DNA of 64,000 nt, from the NCBI RefSeq assembly GCF_029277445.1, contig NZ_CP119566.1, forward strand, positions 2,172,001 to 2,236,000. Reading direction: 5' to 3'. A program made the position numbers and the translations under genes. The DNA is from Pararhizobium qamdonense. GTDB lineage: Bacteria > Pseudomonadota > Alphaproteobacteria > Rhizobiales > Rhizobiaceae. A model generated the notes under the pieces. The model was not told the origin of the DNA. It was given only the letters and a program-made list of their open reading frames with translations, and ran no database searches. Of the stretch, positions 8,679-17,207 are shown in pieces (the first letter of the stretch is position 1; the number at the start of each line of letters is the position of its first letter).

Positions 8679-8701
8679 TGGAATAGGAAAAGGACACGAT
8701 C

Positions 8702-9274
8702 ATGAACGCACATCTTCAGCCGACCGGCTCCGCCTATTTCATCGCCAAGGAAACCGAAAAGGCGGAAAACCACACGCTATCGGTTCTCGTCGACAATGAA
8801 CCGGGCGTCCTTGCCCGCGTCATCGGCCTGTTTTCCGGCCGTGGCTACAATATCGAAAGCCTGACGGTGTCGGAGACCGAGCACCAGTCGCATCTGTCGC
8901 GCATCACCATCGTTACGCGCGGCACGCCGCATGTGCTGGAACAGATCAAGGCACAGCTGGAACGCATCGTTCCGGTCCACCGCGTCGTCGATTTGACCGT
9001 GCGCGCTGCCGAACTTGGCCACGACCGGCCGATCGAGCGTGAAGTGGCGCTGGTCAAGGTCAGCGGCCAGGGCGAAAGCCGTGCCGAAACCCTGCGTCTG
9101 GCCGATGCCTTCCATGCCAAGGTGATCGATGCGACGCTGGAGCATTTCATCCTCGAAATCACCGGCAAGTCCTCCAAGATCGACCAGTTCGTGGCGATCA
9201 TGAAGCCGCTCGGCGTGCTTGAAGTCTGCCGCACCGGGATCGCGGCGATGAACCGTGGCCCGCAGGGGATGTGA
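8702..9274 (+). CDS. ilvH: acetolactate synthase small (regulatory) subunit
   Basis: The regulatory partner of the ilvI product, giving valine feedback sensitivity and full activity. The 190-residue protein begins with a short extension followed by an ACT domain (HTLSVLVDNEPGVLARVIGLFSGRGYN broken here as residues about 20-95) and a C-terminal ALS_ss_C domain (about 100-185; ...VKVSGQGESRAETLRLADAF). Both domains and the length are normal. It lies 23 bases after ilvI with GGAAAAGGA upstream of the ATG, and is followed directly by an intrinsic terminator, so the operon is ilvI-ilvH only. Confidence 0.96.
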   Translation: MNAHLQPTGSAYFIAKETEKAENHTLSVLVDNEPGVLARVIGLFSGRGYNIESLTVSETEHQSHLSRITIVTRGTPHVLEQIKAQLERIVPVHRVVDLTVRAAELGHDRPIEREVALVKVSGQGESRAETLRLADAFHAKVIDATLEHFILEITGKSSKIDQFVAIMKPLGVLEVCRTGIAAMNRGPQGM

Positions 9275-9300
9275 GTTGCAAGCTGCAGATCGAATGATGA

Positions 9301-9324
9301 AAGGGCGCCGCGAGCGCCCTTTTT
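9301..9324 (+). terminator. rho-independent terminator of ilvIH
   Basis: AGGGCGC (9302-9308) pairs with GCGCCCT (9314-9320) around a five-base loop, followed by TTTT. It lies 27 bases after the ilvH stop codon and also faces the convergent reductase gene. Confidence 0.85.
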
Positions 9325-9344
9325 CATGGCCTGAAATAAGAGGC

Positions 9345-10190
9345 TCAGATCATCTCCAGCGGCATCTTTCTGCCGGGGGGCGGGAAGGCTTTGTCGAGGG
9401 TGGCCAGGTCCTCGGCCGTCAGCTGGACCTCAACGGCTGCCCGGTTTTCGCGCACACGTTCCGGCATGGCGGTCTTCGGGATCACGATGACGCCGGGATT
9501 GCGGATCAGGAAGGCAAGCGCGACCTGCGCCACCGTTGCCTGATGGGCCTTGGCGATATGAATGAGATCGGGATGGCGCAACAGCCGACCCTCGTCGAGC
9601 GGTGAATAGGCCATCACCGGAATTCCACGAGCCCTACTGTCCTTCAACAGATCATATTCGATGCCACGGCGGGCGAGATTATAGAGCACCTGGTTGGCTG
9701 CGGCATTGCCGCCCTCGGGGACGGCGAGCAATTCGTCCATATCATCGGCATCGAAATTGGAAACACCCCAGGCGCCGATCTTGCCGGACTGGCGCAGGGT
9801 CTCGAAGGCTTCGACGGTTTCTGCGAGCCTGTAGCGGCCGCGCCAATGCAGAAGGTAGAGATCGATATGATCGGTGCCGAGCCTCTTCAGGCTAGCTTCG
9901 CAGGCCTTGATCGTGCCGTTCAGGCTGGCATTGGTGGGCAGGACCTTGCTGACGAGGAAGGCATCGTTTCTGCGGCCCTTGATGGCTTCACCAACAATCC
10001 GTTCGGCGCCACCATCGGCATACATCTCGGCAGTGTCGATCAGCGTCATGCCGAGATCAAGGCCATGGCGCAGGCACTTGGCTTCGTCAGCGGCGCTCGC
10101 CTTGCGTTCGCCCATATGCCAGGTCCCCTGGCCGATGACGGGGACGGCCTTGCCTGAGGGAAGGGATGTGGTGGGAACGGGGCGTTGCAT
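9345..10190 (-). CDS. aldo/keto reductase
   Basis: A 281-residue NADPH-dependent reductase with a TIM-barrel fold. The catalytic tetrad is visible as Asp and Tyr in [10 protein letters not shown], Lys in LVSKVLP and His in LYLLHWRG. The cofactor region near the C-terminus reads '[16 protein letters not shown]', as in the YeaE/2,5-diketogluconate reductase-like group. The substrate is not predictable. It is a single gene convergent with ilvIH. Its start faces the MazEF-like operon, so the 84-base gap must hold both promoters. Confidence 0.9.
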   Translation of the reverse strand: MQRPVPTTSLPSGKAVPVIGQGTWHMGERKASAADEAKCLRHGLDLGMTLIDTAEMYADGGAERIVGEAIKGRRNDAFLVSKVLPTNASLNGTIKACEASLKRLGTDHIDLYLLHWRGRYRLAETVEAFETLRQSGKIGAWGVSNFDADDMDELLAVPEGGNAAANQVLYNLARRGIEYDLLKDSRARGIPVMAYSPLDEGRLLRHPDLIHIAKAHQATVAQVALAFLIRNPGVIVIPKTAMPERVRENRAAVEVQLTAEDLATLDKAFPPPGRKMPLEMI

Positions 10191-10243
10191 GCAAGACCTC
10201 TTACAGAGCGATGATCATCATATTGTTCGCATGTCTGCGTCGT

Positions 10244-10260
10244 GATATACACAGTATATC
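10244..10260. promoter_or_regulatory. palindromic candidate operator of the MazEF-like pair
   Basis: GATATAC-ACA-GTATATC is a perfect 7-bp inverted repeat with a 3-base spacer, ending 14 bases before the antitoxin ATG. AbrB-type antitoxins bind such AT-rich palindromes to repress their own operon. It could also affect the divergent aldo/keto reductase gene. Confidence 0.55.
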
Positions 10261-10274
10261 ATTGAGGCGCGGGC

Positions 10275-10544
10275 ATGACCAAGATTACAATCTCTAAATG
10301 GGGAAACAGTTCCGCCATCAGGCTGCCGAAGGCGGCCATGGACGAACTCGGCCTCGTGGATGGCGACACGATAGATCTGACGGTACGCAACGGTCAGGCT
10401 ATTCTTGAAAAGAAACGGCTGCAACTCGCTCCACCCTTGACGGAAATGATCGCTGAAATGGATCGCCTCGGTTGGGAGAATGAGCCCAGCACCGTCGATT
10501 GGGGTCCTGATGTAGGGTCTGAGCGCATTTCAGACCATGACTGA
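10275..10544 (+). CDS. mazE: MazE/PemI-family antitoxin (AbrB type)
   Basis: An 89-residue antitoxin that would neutralise the downstream RNase and repress its own promoter. The N-terminal swapped-hairpin AbrB DNA-binding domain is clear: KITISKWGNSSAIRLPKAAM (residues 3-22), then 'GDTIDLTV' and 'ILEK'. The C-terminal half, ending in acidic and aromatic residues (WGPDVGSE), is the usual disordered toxin-wrapping tail. Its stop overlaps the toxin start by 8 bases, which favours coupled translation. A palindrome lies just upstream. Confidence 0.92.
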   Translation: MTKITISKWGNSSAIRLPKAAMDELGLVDGDTIDLTVRNGQAILEKKRLQLAPPLTEMIAEMDRLGWENEPSTVDWGPDVGSERISDHD

Positions 10545-10896
10545 CAGAATCCCGGCCGCAGGCGATATTTACCTTGCTAATCTCGACCCGACAAAAGGAA
10601 GCGAGCAATCCGGCATTCGGCCCGTCCTGATCATTTCGTCCAGCCTTATGCATCAACGATCGCAGCGAGTGATCGTTTGCCCGATCACGAGCAATATGCA
10701 GGTGTGGACGACGAAGGTGGCGTTGCCGGCCGGCTTGAAAACCTCCGGCATGGTTCTGACCGACCAAATCCGTACCGTGGACAAAACCGAAAGGCTGCTG
10801 CGGTACATTGAAACCGCTCCAGCCGATTTCGTCACGATCGTTCGCAGCTATGTCGGCCGATTGCTCGAACTCGACGTCCCACCACATGCGCAATGA
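10537..10896 (+). CDS. mazF: MazF/PemK-family endoribonuclease toxin
   Basis: A 119-residue sequence-specific mRNA interferase that slows growth when its antitoxin is lost. Typical features are 'GDIYLANLDPTKGSEQSGIRP' near the N-terminus (the Gly-Asp-x-Tyr strand and catalytic Arg), 'VIVCPITSN' in the core, and 'VLTDQIRTVDKTERLL' containing the catalytic Thr/Asp/Gln region. Length is normal and no key segment is missing, so it is probably active. It is the last gene of the two-gene operon. Chromosomal location among housekeeping genes suggests it is a resident module. Confidence 0.93.
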   Translation: MTDRIPAAGDIYLANLDPTKGSEQSGIRPVLIISSSLMHQRSQRVIVCPITSNMQVWTTKVALPAGLKTSGMVLTDQIRTVDKTERLLRYIETAPADFVTIVRSYVGRLLELDVPPHAQ

Positions 10897-10977
10897 GCGC
10901 TTCTTGTCACCCTGACAAGTTTCGGGTGGTCTGTCCAAATGGGTCAATTAACCTGACCTAAATATCGGGAGGACTTC

Positions 10978-11571
10978 ATGCAGGCCGAGACGCTTCTGGC
11001 GTTGTTTCTTTTTGCGTTCACCACATCGATCACGCCGGGTCCGAACAACATGATGCTGTTCGCCTCCGGCGTCAATTTCGGCTTTGCGCGCACCATTCCG
11101 CACATGTTCGGCATCGGCGCCGGGTTTTTGACTTTGCTGATTGCCGTCGGCCTTGGGCTGGGTGCGCTGCTGCATTCCGTGCCGATGCTCTATACGGGAC
11201 TGAAATTTGCAGGCGGTGCCTATCTCGTGTGGATCGCCTGGAAGATCGGGACGTCGCGGACGCTGGCGGACGGCAAGGCAGGAGCGGTGCCGATGACCTT
11301 CCTGCAGGCGGCGGCGTTCCAGTGGATCAATCCCAAGGCCTGGGTCATGGCAGTGACGGCGATGGCGACCTATACGAGCGAGCAGAGCTACATAACGAGC
11401 GTGTTCATCGTCGGTGCCATCTTTGCGATCGTCAATGTGCCCAGCGTTTCGACCTGGGCCGGATTTGGTTCCGCTTTGCGGCAATGGTTGTCAAAGCCGG
11501 TGCGGCTGAAATGGTTCAACATCACCATGGCGGTCTTGCTCGTTCTCAGTCTTTGGCCGATGCTGCGTTAA
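10978..11571 (+). CDS. LysE/RhtB-family amino acid exporter
   Basis: A 197-residue inner-membrane exporter with six predicted hydrophobic segments. The family signature is seen at residues 14-30 (TSITPGPNNMMLFASGV), followed by 'GIGAGFLTLLIAVGLGLGAL' and the mid-protein 'FAGGAYLVWIAWK'; the second half carries 'FQWINPKAWVMAV', another conserved RhtB segment. Such proteins export homoserine, threonine, lysine or related compounds; the substrate here is unknown. ATG at 10978 is preceded by GGGAGGA. Probably a single gene. Confidence 0.9.
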   Translation: MQAETLLALFLFAFTTSITPGPNNMMLFASGVNFGFARTIPHMFGIGAGFLTLLIAVGLGLGALLHSVPMLYTGLKFAGGAYLVWIAWKIGTSRTLADGKAGAVPMTFLQAAAFQWINPKAWVMAVTAMATYTSEQSYITSVFIVGAIFAIVNVPSVSTWAGFGSALRQWLSKPVRLKWFNITMAVLLVLSLWPMLR

Positions 11572-11602
11572 CGCGGCCGGTTACGGGCGATGGGAGGAGA
11601 GC

Positions 11603-12400
11603 ATGCCGGACCTGATTGTCTTGATCCTCGACGGGCTTGCATTCGTCGCCGGCGCTCTAGTGATCGTGTTCGGGTCTTATTTTGCGGCGCGCGCCTGTCT
11701 CAATCCCGGATTGGAAAGCGACCGGACCCATGACGCGGCAGCGACCATCGCCGTGCGGATCGCCGCTTTACACGGTTTGATCCTGGCGCTGGTCTATGCG
11801 CAGGCACTCGGCGACTACAAGGGCATCCGCAACAATCTGATGGAGGAAGCCGTGGCGATATCGGATGTGTTCAACGATGCCGGACGGTATGGCGGCCCAG
11901 TGGTCGCTCCCGTCCAGAAGGGGCTGTCAAGCTATGTTGTCACCGTCGTTGGGGAGGAATGGGACATGCTGGGCCGGCGTCAGGGCCTGTCGCCGAAAGC
12001 GTGGGCGCTGTGGAACGACGTGTATGAGCATCTGCTCGACCTGGAGCCGCAAACCGACCGGCAGCGTTATCTCAGCAATCGAATGCGCGACCGGGCAGCG
12101 TCGATTGCACGCTTTCGCGAGATCCGTGAGCAAACGGCGGCGGGCGGCTTTGAGGGCATGTTCTGGGCACCGGCGGTGATCGGGCTCTGCCTTTTGTCCA
12201 TCCCGTTCTATGTCTATCGTCCAAACCGGACGCATCTGTTTCTGCTGTCGATTTTCGGCGCCTATTCCGGCGTCGTACTTTTCTTCATTTTCGCTTTTTC
12301 CAACCCGTTCGGGCAACCGGGAGGACTGGACCCCGTCGCCTTCCAAAATCTGTTGCGCGGCGACATGGGCAACGGCCTGCCGCCGGCAGCAACAAACTGA
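11603..12400 (+). CDS. membrane protein, DUF4239/bestrophin-like
   Basis: A 265-residue protein with four predicted membrane segments: two near the N-terminus (about 8-28 and 50-72, with the '[12 protein letters not shown]' segment) and two near the C-terminus (about 190-210 and 215-240). Between them lies a helical cytoplasmic or periplasmic domain starting at '[20 protein letters not shown]'. That layout and the 'E-E-A-x-A-x-x-D' helix match DUF4239, the bestrophin-like proteins of bacteria, possibly anion channels. The function is inferred weakly. GGAGGAG precedes the ATG; it lies 30 bases before the nitrile hydratase operon and may be co-transcribed with it. Confidence 0.6.
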   Translation: MPDLIVLILDGLAFVAGALVIVFGSYFAARACLNPGLESDRTHDAAATIAVRIAALHGLILALVYAQALGDYKGIRNNLMEEAVAISDVFNDAGRYGGPVVAPVQKGLSSYVVTVVGEEWDMLGRRQGLSPKAWALWNDVYEHLLDLEPQTDRQRYLSNRMRDRAASIARFREIREQTAAGGFEGMFWAPAVIGLCLLSIPFYVYRPNRTHLFLLSIFGAYSGVVLFFIFAFSNPFGQPGGLDPVAFQNLLRGDMGNGLPPAATN

Positions 12401-12429
12401 ACACCGGATCCGTACACTTCGAGGGCGCC

Positions 12430-13059
12430 ATGCACGATCACGACGATCACGATCACGATCACCACGACAACCATTTCTCCGGCATCCAGGCCCGGGTGAA
12501 GGCGCTCGAGACCGTTTTGACGCAGAAAGGGCTGATCGATCCGGCGGCGATCGATGTTATCGTCGAGACCTATGAAACGAAGATCGGCCCGCGCAATGGC
12601 GCCCGTGTCGTTGCCAAGGCCTGGAGCGAGCCGGAGTTTGCCGACTGGCTGCGCCGCGATGCGACGGCGGCGATTGCCAGTCTTGGTTATACTGGACGCC
12701 AGGGCGAGCATATGCGGGCCGTATTCAATACGGCGGACACGCATAACCTCGTCGTCTGCACTTTGTGTTCCTGCTACCCCTGGTCTGTGCTGGGTCTGCC
12801 GCCCGTCTGGTACAAGGCGCCGCCCTACCGCGCGCGCGCGGTGATCGATCCGCGCGGCGTGCTTGAGGAGTTCGGCGTAAGACTTTCCGATGCCAAGAAA
12901 ATCCGTGTCTGGGATTCGACGGCGGAGCTCCGCTATATCGTCATTCCCGAACGCCCTGCGGGCACCGGAGGTCTCGATCAGGAGGCGCTTGCCGATCTCG
13001 TCACGCGCGATTCGATGATCGGCACGGGCCTCGCGATACCGGCGGGAGAGGCACGATGA
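12430..13059 (+). CDS. nthA: nitrile hydratase alpha subunit, cobalt type
   Basis: Hydrates nitriles to amides together with NthB. The 209-residue protein has a His/Asp-rich N-terminus ([15 protein letters not shown]) and the metal-binding motif [10 protein letters not shown]. The Thr in C-T-L-C-S-C marks the cobalt type (iron enzymes have Ser), and the second and third Cys are normally oxidised. The downstream '[23 protein letters not shown]' is conserved in alpha subunits. ATG is preceded by GAGG. It overlaps nthB by 4 bases (ATGA). The His-rich start could help in collecting metal, which is inference. Confidence 0.96.
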   Translation: MHDHDDHDHDHHDNHFSGIQARVKALETVLTQKGLIDPAAIDVIVETYETKIGPRNGARVVAKAWSEPEFADWLRRDATAAIASLGYTGRQGEHMRAVFNTADTHNLVVCTLCSCYPWSVLGLPPVWYKAPPYRARAVIDPRGVLEEFGVRLSDAKKIRVWDSTAELRYIVIPERPAGTGGLDQEALADLVTRDSMIGTGLAIPAGEAR

Positions 13060-13715
13060 ACGGGGCGCAGGATCTGGGTGGCCAGCATGGCATGGGGCCG
13101 GTGGCGCCCGAAAAGGACGAGCCTTATTTCCATGCGGAATGGGAAAAGCGGGCGCTTGGCCTGACGCTCTCCTGCGGGGCGTTTGGCGCCTGGACGATCG
13201 ATGAGAGCCGCCATGCCCGCGAAAGCCTGGCTCCCGCCACCTATCTTTCGGCCAGCTATTACGAAATCTGGATGCGCGGTCTGGAGACGCTGTTGCAGCG
13301 GCACGGGTTCGTCTCACCAGCCGAACTGGCTGCCGGGCAGATGCTGGAAAAGGGCCGCGACCCCAAGCGCATCCTGACAGCGGAAATGGTGCCTGGCGTG
13401 CTTGCCAAGGGTGGCCCGTGCGACAGGCCGGCGCCGGATGCGCCGCGCTTTGCCGCCGGCGACCGGGTGCGCACGAAGAACTTCAACCCTGAAACCCATA
13501 CAAGGCTGCCGCGATATGCCCGTGCCAAGCAGGGTATCGTCGAGGCCGTACAGGGGGCGTTCGTGTTTCCGGACGACAACGCCCATGGCAAGGGCGAAAA
13601 TCCGCAATGGGTCTATACCGTGGTTTTCGACGGTGGTGAAATATGGGGCGAGGGAGCTGATCCGACGCTCACCGTCTCCATCGATGCCTGGGAGAGTTAC
13701 CTTGAACGCGTTTGA
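13056..13715 (+). CDS. nthB: nitrile hydratase beta subunit
   Basis: The 219-residue partner of NthA in the heterodimeric enzyme. It begins with the conserved '[16 protein letters not shown]' and has an N-terminal helical domain containing '[17 protein letters not shown]' and a C-terminal SH3-like barrel from about residue 128: '[25 protein letters not shown]', 'GIVEAVQG', 'YTVVFDG'. All normal hallmarks are present at the expected length. Its start overlaps the nthA stop (ATGA), and its last 14 bases overlap the accessory gene that follows. Confidence 0.95.
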   Translation: MNGAQDLGGQHGMGPVAPEKDEPYFHAEWEKRALGLTLSCGAFGAWTIDESRHARESLAPATYLSASYYEIWMRGLETLLQRHGFVSPAELAAGQMLEKGRDPKRILTAEMVPGVLAKGGPCDRPAPDAPRFAAGDRVRTKNFNPETHTRLPRYARAKQGIVEAVQGAFVFPDDNAHGKGENPQWVYTVVFDGGEIWGEGADPTLTVSIDAWESYLERV

Positions 13716-14067
13716 ACCATCGCTGAGCGGATCGCCCGGCCTGCCGAAATCGCAAGAAGGCGATCCGGTCTTTGCCGAGCCCTGGCAGGCGGAGGCCTTT
13801 GCCATGACCGTGCGGCTGCATGAAAAAGGGGTGTTTTCCTGGAGCGAATGGGCCGAGGCGCTGTCGCACGAATTGTACAAGCCCGGCCGGCGCGCCGATG
13901 CAAGCGACTATTTCGATTGCTGGGTGGCGGCCCTGTCGCGCCTCGTCACCGAACTGTCGATCGTGTCAACGGACCAGCTCGACCATCTCACGCACAGCTG
14001 GCAGCGGGCGGCCGAGGCAACGCCGCATGGTGAGCCCATTCTGCTGGAGAACGATCCGCAGCGCTGA
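13702..14067 (+). CDS. nitrile hydratase accessory/activator protein (P14K/NhlE type)
   Basis: A 121-residue chaperone-like protein that resembles the N-terminal part of the beta subunit and delivers cobalt to the alpha subunit. Visible hallmarks are 'GDPVFAEPWQAEAFAMTVRLHEKGVF' and 'WSEWAEALSHEL', with 'YFDCWVAALSRL'. The start is TTG at 13702, chosen because GGAGAG lies five bases upstream and the family sequence begins exactly there; the frame is open much farther back but upstream sequence is antisense-like noise inside nthB. The 14-base overlap with nthB points to coupled translation. Confidence 0.88.
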   Translation: MNAFEPSLSGSPGLPKSQEGDPVFAEPWQAEAFAMTVRLHEKGVFSWSEWAEALSHELYKPGRRADASDYFDCWVAALSRLVTELSIVSTDQLDHLTHSWQRAAEATPHGEPILLENDPQR

Positions 14068-14091
14068 GTGTGTCCCGTTTGAGGCTGAGCA

Positions 14092-14880
14092 TCACGTCTC
14101 GAATTGCCGGTAACATTCCTCGGCGATTTCCTGCAGCTTGGCGCGGCTGACCTCGCCGGTCACGGCATAGCCGATGGAACCGTCGATCCAGTAGAAGGTT
14201 TCGAGCGTTCCTGCGGATTGAAAGCGGAAACTGGTTTCGGCGTTTTCCGGGTTTTTTCCGAGAAGCACAGTCAGGCGCTGACCGGCGGTATCCTGATACA
14301 TCAGCATCGCGCCAGCCTTGCCGTTGACGGGCAGGAGCCTGCCGCCGACCAGCGAAAACCCGAGCGATGTGAGGTCCGGCGCCACCAGCTTGTAATCCAG
14401 GCGCTTGCCGAGCCAGGTGACAAGATGCTCTTGCTGATCGGCACCGACTTCGACGGGATGGCGCTTTTCGCTGGCATAGACAAGAAATGCGGTCTTCGAC
14501 TGGCCGGGCAGGCTGTCCGCTGTGGTTTGGATGGAGCCGGGCTCATTGATGAACCGCTCGCCATAGATACCGGCCGCAGCACCCGACATGAACAGCAGCA
14601 GCGATGCGGCGATGAGTGCGCTCCGGCGCCAGACCGTCGAGGGCGGTGGTGCTGTTCTCACCCTGCTCAACAAGCGGCTGTCGTTGTCGTCCGGCCGCGC
14701 ATAGCCTGAGAATGCGGCTTGCAAGTTCGCCGCCTGTGCCTGCCACTGGCGCACCTCGGCTGCTTCCTGCGGATGGTCGCTCAGCCAGCGTTCCACCACC
14801 TGCCGGCGTTCCGCGTCGAGAAAGCCATCGACATAGGCGTGCAGATCTGCCTCGGTGACCGGTTTTTGATCGTCTGTCAT
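14092..14880 (-). CDS. membrane-anchored anti-sigma factor
   Basis: A 262-residue partner that should hold the adjacent ECF sigma factor inactive. The N-terminus has a zinc-finger-like anti-sigma domain lacking obvious Cys (TEADLHAYVDGFLDAERRQ, residues 9-27), with 'VERWLSDHPQEAAEV'. One membrane segment lies at about 88-107 (SALIAASLLLFMSGAAAGIY). The remaining 155 residues form a periplasmic domain with 'KTAFLVYASEKRHPVEVGA', as in rhizobial 'transmembrane transcriptional regulator (anti-sigma)' proteins. It overlaps the sigma gene by 4 bases (ATGA), so they are translated together. Confidence 0.87.
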   Translation of the reverse strand: MTDDQKPVTEADLHAYVDGFLDAERRQVVERWLSDHPQEAAEVRQWQAQAANLQAAFSGYARPDDNDSRLLSRVRTAPPPSTVWRRSALIAASLLLFMSGAAAGIYGERFINEPGSIQTTADSLPGQSKTAFLVYASEKRHPVEVGADQQEHLVTWLGKRLDYKLVAPDLTSLGFSLVGGRLLPVNGKAGAMLMYQDTAGQRLTVLLGKNPENAETSFRFQSAGTLETFYWIDGSIGYAVTGEVSRAKLQEIAEECYRQFET

Positions 14881-15431
14881 TTCGGTCTCCGCAGGGTAAC
14901 GATGTTGTTGTCGGCCAGATGCGCCATCATTTGCCGGCGGGCGCGCGAGAGGCGGGACATGACAGTGCCGATCGGGATCGCCAGCATGTCCGCGACATCC
15001 TGATAGCCATAGCCTTCGATGACGACCAGCATCAGGACGGAGCGGTGATCTGCGGTCAGCGCGTTCAGCGCATTCTGCAGCCGCGTCTTTTCCAGCGGGT
15101 CGCCTGAGACGTCGTCTGCGGTCAGCCCCAGCGTCTCGTTGAACTCGACCGAGGGATGCTGGGCGACGCGGCGGTGCCGGTCGCGGTAAAGATTGGTCAT
15201 GATGGTAAAGGCCCAGGCGCGCAGGTTGACGCCGCGCCACTGGGAACGGCGCACCAGCACCTTCTCGACGCAATCCTGCAGCAGGTCTTCGCCGTCGCTG
15301 TCGGATTTGGCGAGGCTGCGGGAATAGCGCCGGAGCGACGGCACCAGGGACAGGATCTGGTTTTCGAACGTATCGGCGGAAGGGGGACTTGCCCCCTTCG
15401 CACCGGCATCTTGATCAGGGGCGTGCGGCAT
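14877..15431 (-). CDS. ECF-family RNA polymerase sigma factor
   Basis: A 184-residue sigma factor. Region 2 is seen in 'SLRRYSRSLAKSDSDGEDLLQDCVEKVL' and 'LRAWAFTIMTNLYRD', and region 4 in 'ALTADHRSVLMLVVIEGYGYQDVADMLAIPIGTVMSRLSRARR', a standard HTH (both split here by residue ranges about 30-80 and 120-165). The ATG at 15431 is chosen because AAGG precedes it and sequence further upstream in this frame belongs to the lipoprotein gene. It overlaps that upstream gene by 17 bases and the anti-sigma gene by 4 bases, giving a three-gene operon. The target promoters cannot be predicted. Confidence 0.93.
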   Translation of the reverse strand: MPHAPDQDAGAKGASPPSADTFENQILSLVPSLRRYSRSLAKSDSDGEDLLQDCVEKVLVRRSQWRGVNLRAWAFTIMTNLYRDRHRRVAQHPSVEFNETLGLTADDVSGDPLEKTRLQNALNALTADHRSVLMLVVIEGYGYQDVADMLAIPIGTVMSRLSRARRQMMAHLADNNIVTLRRPK

Positions 15432-15789
15432 CCCAGACCTTTCCGACACCGTCGCCGGTGGCGTCGCCCGTTTTCGTGTCCTTGACGAAGAAGTAGAGCG
15501 GCATACCCTTGAGAGCCCATTGCTTCTTGCCTTCCTTGCGCTCGACCAGCGTATAGTCGCCGTCGGCTGCAGCGGAGCCTTCCGCAAGGTAAGGCGGCCA
15601 GTTGGTGGCGCATTTATCATAGCAGTAGGATTCGCCCTTTTCATCCATCTTGTAGGTGTAGAGCGTCATTCCGTTGTCTGCGGCAATGACCTTGCCCTTT
15701 CCGGTTTCCACCGTCTGGACGGCAGGGGCGGCGAAGGCGCAGGCGGCGGATATGAGGGAGAATGCTGTGACGAGCGGCAGGAATCGCAT
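15415..15789 (-). CDS. secreted repeat lipoprotein-like protein (COG4315/PF03640)
   Basis: A 124-residue exported protein with a signal peptide (residues 1-20, ...CAFAAPAVQ; no clear lipobox Cys at the cleavage point). It carries two copies of the 'secreted repeat': 'GMTLYTYKMDEKGESYCYDKCATNWPPY' and 'GMPLYFFVKDTKTGDATGDG' (residue ranges about 40-67 and 94-118). The conserved Cys pair in CYDKCA is present in the first repeat. The biochemical role of this family is unknown. It is the first gene of an operon with the sigma and anti-sigma genes, so it may be a target or envelope partner of that system. Confidence 0.87.
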   Translation of the reverse strand: MRFLPLVTAFSLISAACAFAAPAVQTVETGKGKVIAADNGMTLYTYKMDEKGESYCYDKCATNWPPYLAEGSAAADGDYTLVERKEGKKQWALKGMPLYFFVKDTKTGDATGDGVGKVWDAARP

Positions 15790-15889
15790 GGGATGTGTCC
15801 TCTCTGGAGTTTCTCGTTTAAACCGCTTCTTCAGCCGGTTCGAACGTAAGACACATCAGAGAGGCTTGTTATTCCCTCTTCAGCAAAAC

Positions 15890-16999
15890 TTATCGTGGCG
15901 GCAGGGCTTTTGCGGCGACGAAGCGGGCAAGCGACGGTCCAATCGCCATGATCATCAGCAAACGGGCCGTCTGCAGCGCCATGACGAAGGGCACATCGAC
16001 ATTGCTGGAGGCCGCGATGATGGCGATCGAATCCATGCCGCCGGGGCTGGTGGCAAGATAGGCCGTCAGCGGATCAATGCCGGCGGCATGGACCAGGATA
16101 TAGGCGAGCATCCCGGAAAAGCCGATCAGGACGAGAATGGAGATGACGGTCGGAACCAGCGCGCGCCGGGCATGTGCAAGGATCGGCCGGGTAAAGCCCA
16201 GCCCGATATTCCAGCCGAGCATGGCGTAGCTCAGCGCCAGCAGCCATTCGGGGATCTCGATGACCAAAAGACCGCTGACACTGAGCGCCGAGCCGAGCAG
16301 GAACGGCACCAGAAAGACGCCAGCCGGGATGCGCAGCCATTTGCCGAGACAGCCACCCACAAGCGCAAGCGCCAGGGTTTCAAGGAAGGGTACGAGGTGG
16401 ATCGGCCCGAACCAGACAATCTCCGGTCCCGGTCCGTCGATCCCCGCCCAGTAGCGCGCAACGAGCGAGGCGGCAGCGGCGACGAAAACGACGCGCAGAT
16501 ATTGCATGAAGGCAACCAGCCGGACATCGGCGCCATAGGCATCGGCCATCACCAGCATCGAGGTGGCGGCCCCGGCAGAGGAACCCCAGATCGCTGTCGT
16601 GCCGGGCAGGATGTTGAGCTTGCTGATCACGAAACCGCTGAGCGTGCTCATGGCAATGACAGACAGGACGATGGCGAGGAATAGCGGCCAGTTTGAAAAA
16701 AAGGTGGTCAGAATGCCGGGACGGATGGTTTCGGCAATCATCGTGCCGATGAGAGCCTGGGCGCAGAGGAAAGCCGGCCGCGGCAGGCGGATGGTGCCGC
16801 CATTCATGCCGACGACGGCCCCCGCCACCATCGGCCCCATCAAAAGGGCAGCCGGAATGCCGGTCAGTTCCAGCGCGCCGGCAAGAACTGCGGAGATGAG
16901 GAGCAGAAACCCCCATTGCATGGGAACGGACCAGCGGCCGATGCCCGATGCCACGGGAGCGGACGGGTCTTCGGAAGGTTCAGGCGTCACGTGGGGCAC
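15890..16999 (-). CDS. AbrB-family membrane protein (former putative ammonia monooxygenase)
   Basis: An inner-membrane protein of about 369 residues with roughly ten hydrophobic segments arranged as two AbrB duplications. Recognisable segments are 'LTGIPAALLMGPMVAGAVVG', 'LPGTTAIWGSSAGAATSML' and 'YLATSPGGMDSIAIIAAS', the signature of this family. Its function is unknown; a transport or envelope role is usual speculation. The start is uncertain: GTG at 16999, TTG at 17005 or ATG at 16921 are possible, none with a good ribosome site. The frame stays open to beyond 17209, but the upstream translation looks non-coding and would overlap the helicase start on the other strand. Confidence 0.8.
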   Translation of the reverse strand: MPHVTPEPSEDPSAPVASGIGRWSVPMQWGFLLLISAVLAGALELTGIPAALLMGPMVAGAVVGMNGGTIRLPRPAFLCAQALIGTMIAETIRPGILTTFFSNWPLFLAIVLSVIAMSTLSGFVISKLNILPGTTAIWGSSAGAATSMLVMADAYGADVRLVAFMQYLRVVFVAAAASLVARYWAGIDGPGPEIVWFGPIHLVPFLETLALALVGGCLGKWLRIPAGVFLVPFLLGSALSVSGLLVIEIPEWLLALSYAMLGWNIGLGFTRPILAHARRALVPTVISILVLIGFSGMLAYILVHAAGIDPLTAYLATSPGGMDSIAIIAASSNVDVPFVMALQTARLLMIMAIGPSLARFVAAKALPPR

Positions 17000-17207
17000 T
17001 TTCAAATCGTCGAGGGGCGGCGCTTGGGAGGCGGGCTTGGGACCAGTCTTACCATGCGGTGTGGCATTGGGATATGCGCGCGGTGTGGCGCTTTCTTGCG
17101 GTATCTTGCACTCTTGAGCGAAAATGTGATGCGGACGGTGCGGCCGCGCGCCGCCGATCGATGCTGCAGACGCGACAGGCAGCCCCGAATCGGGCAATAG
17201 AACAAAC

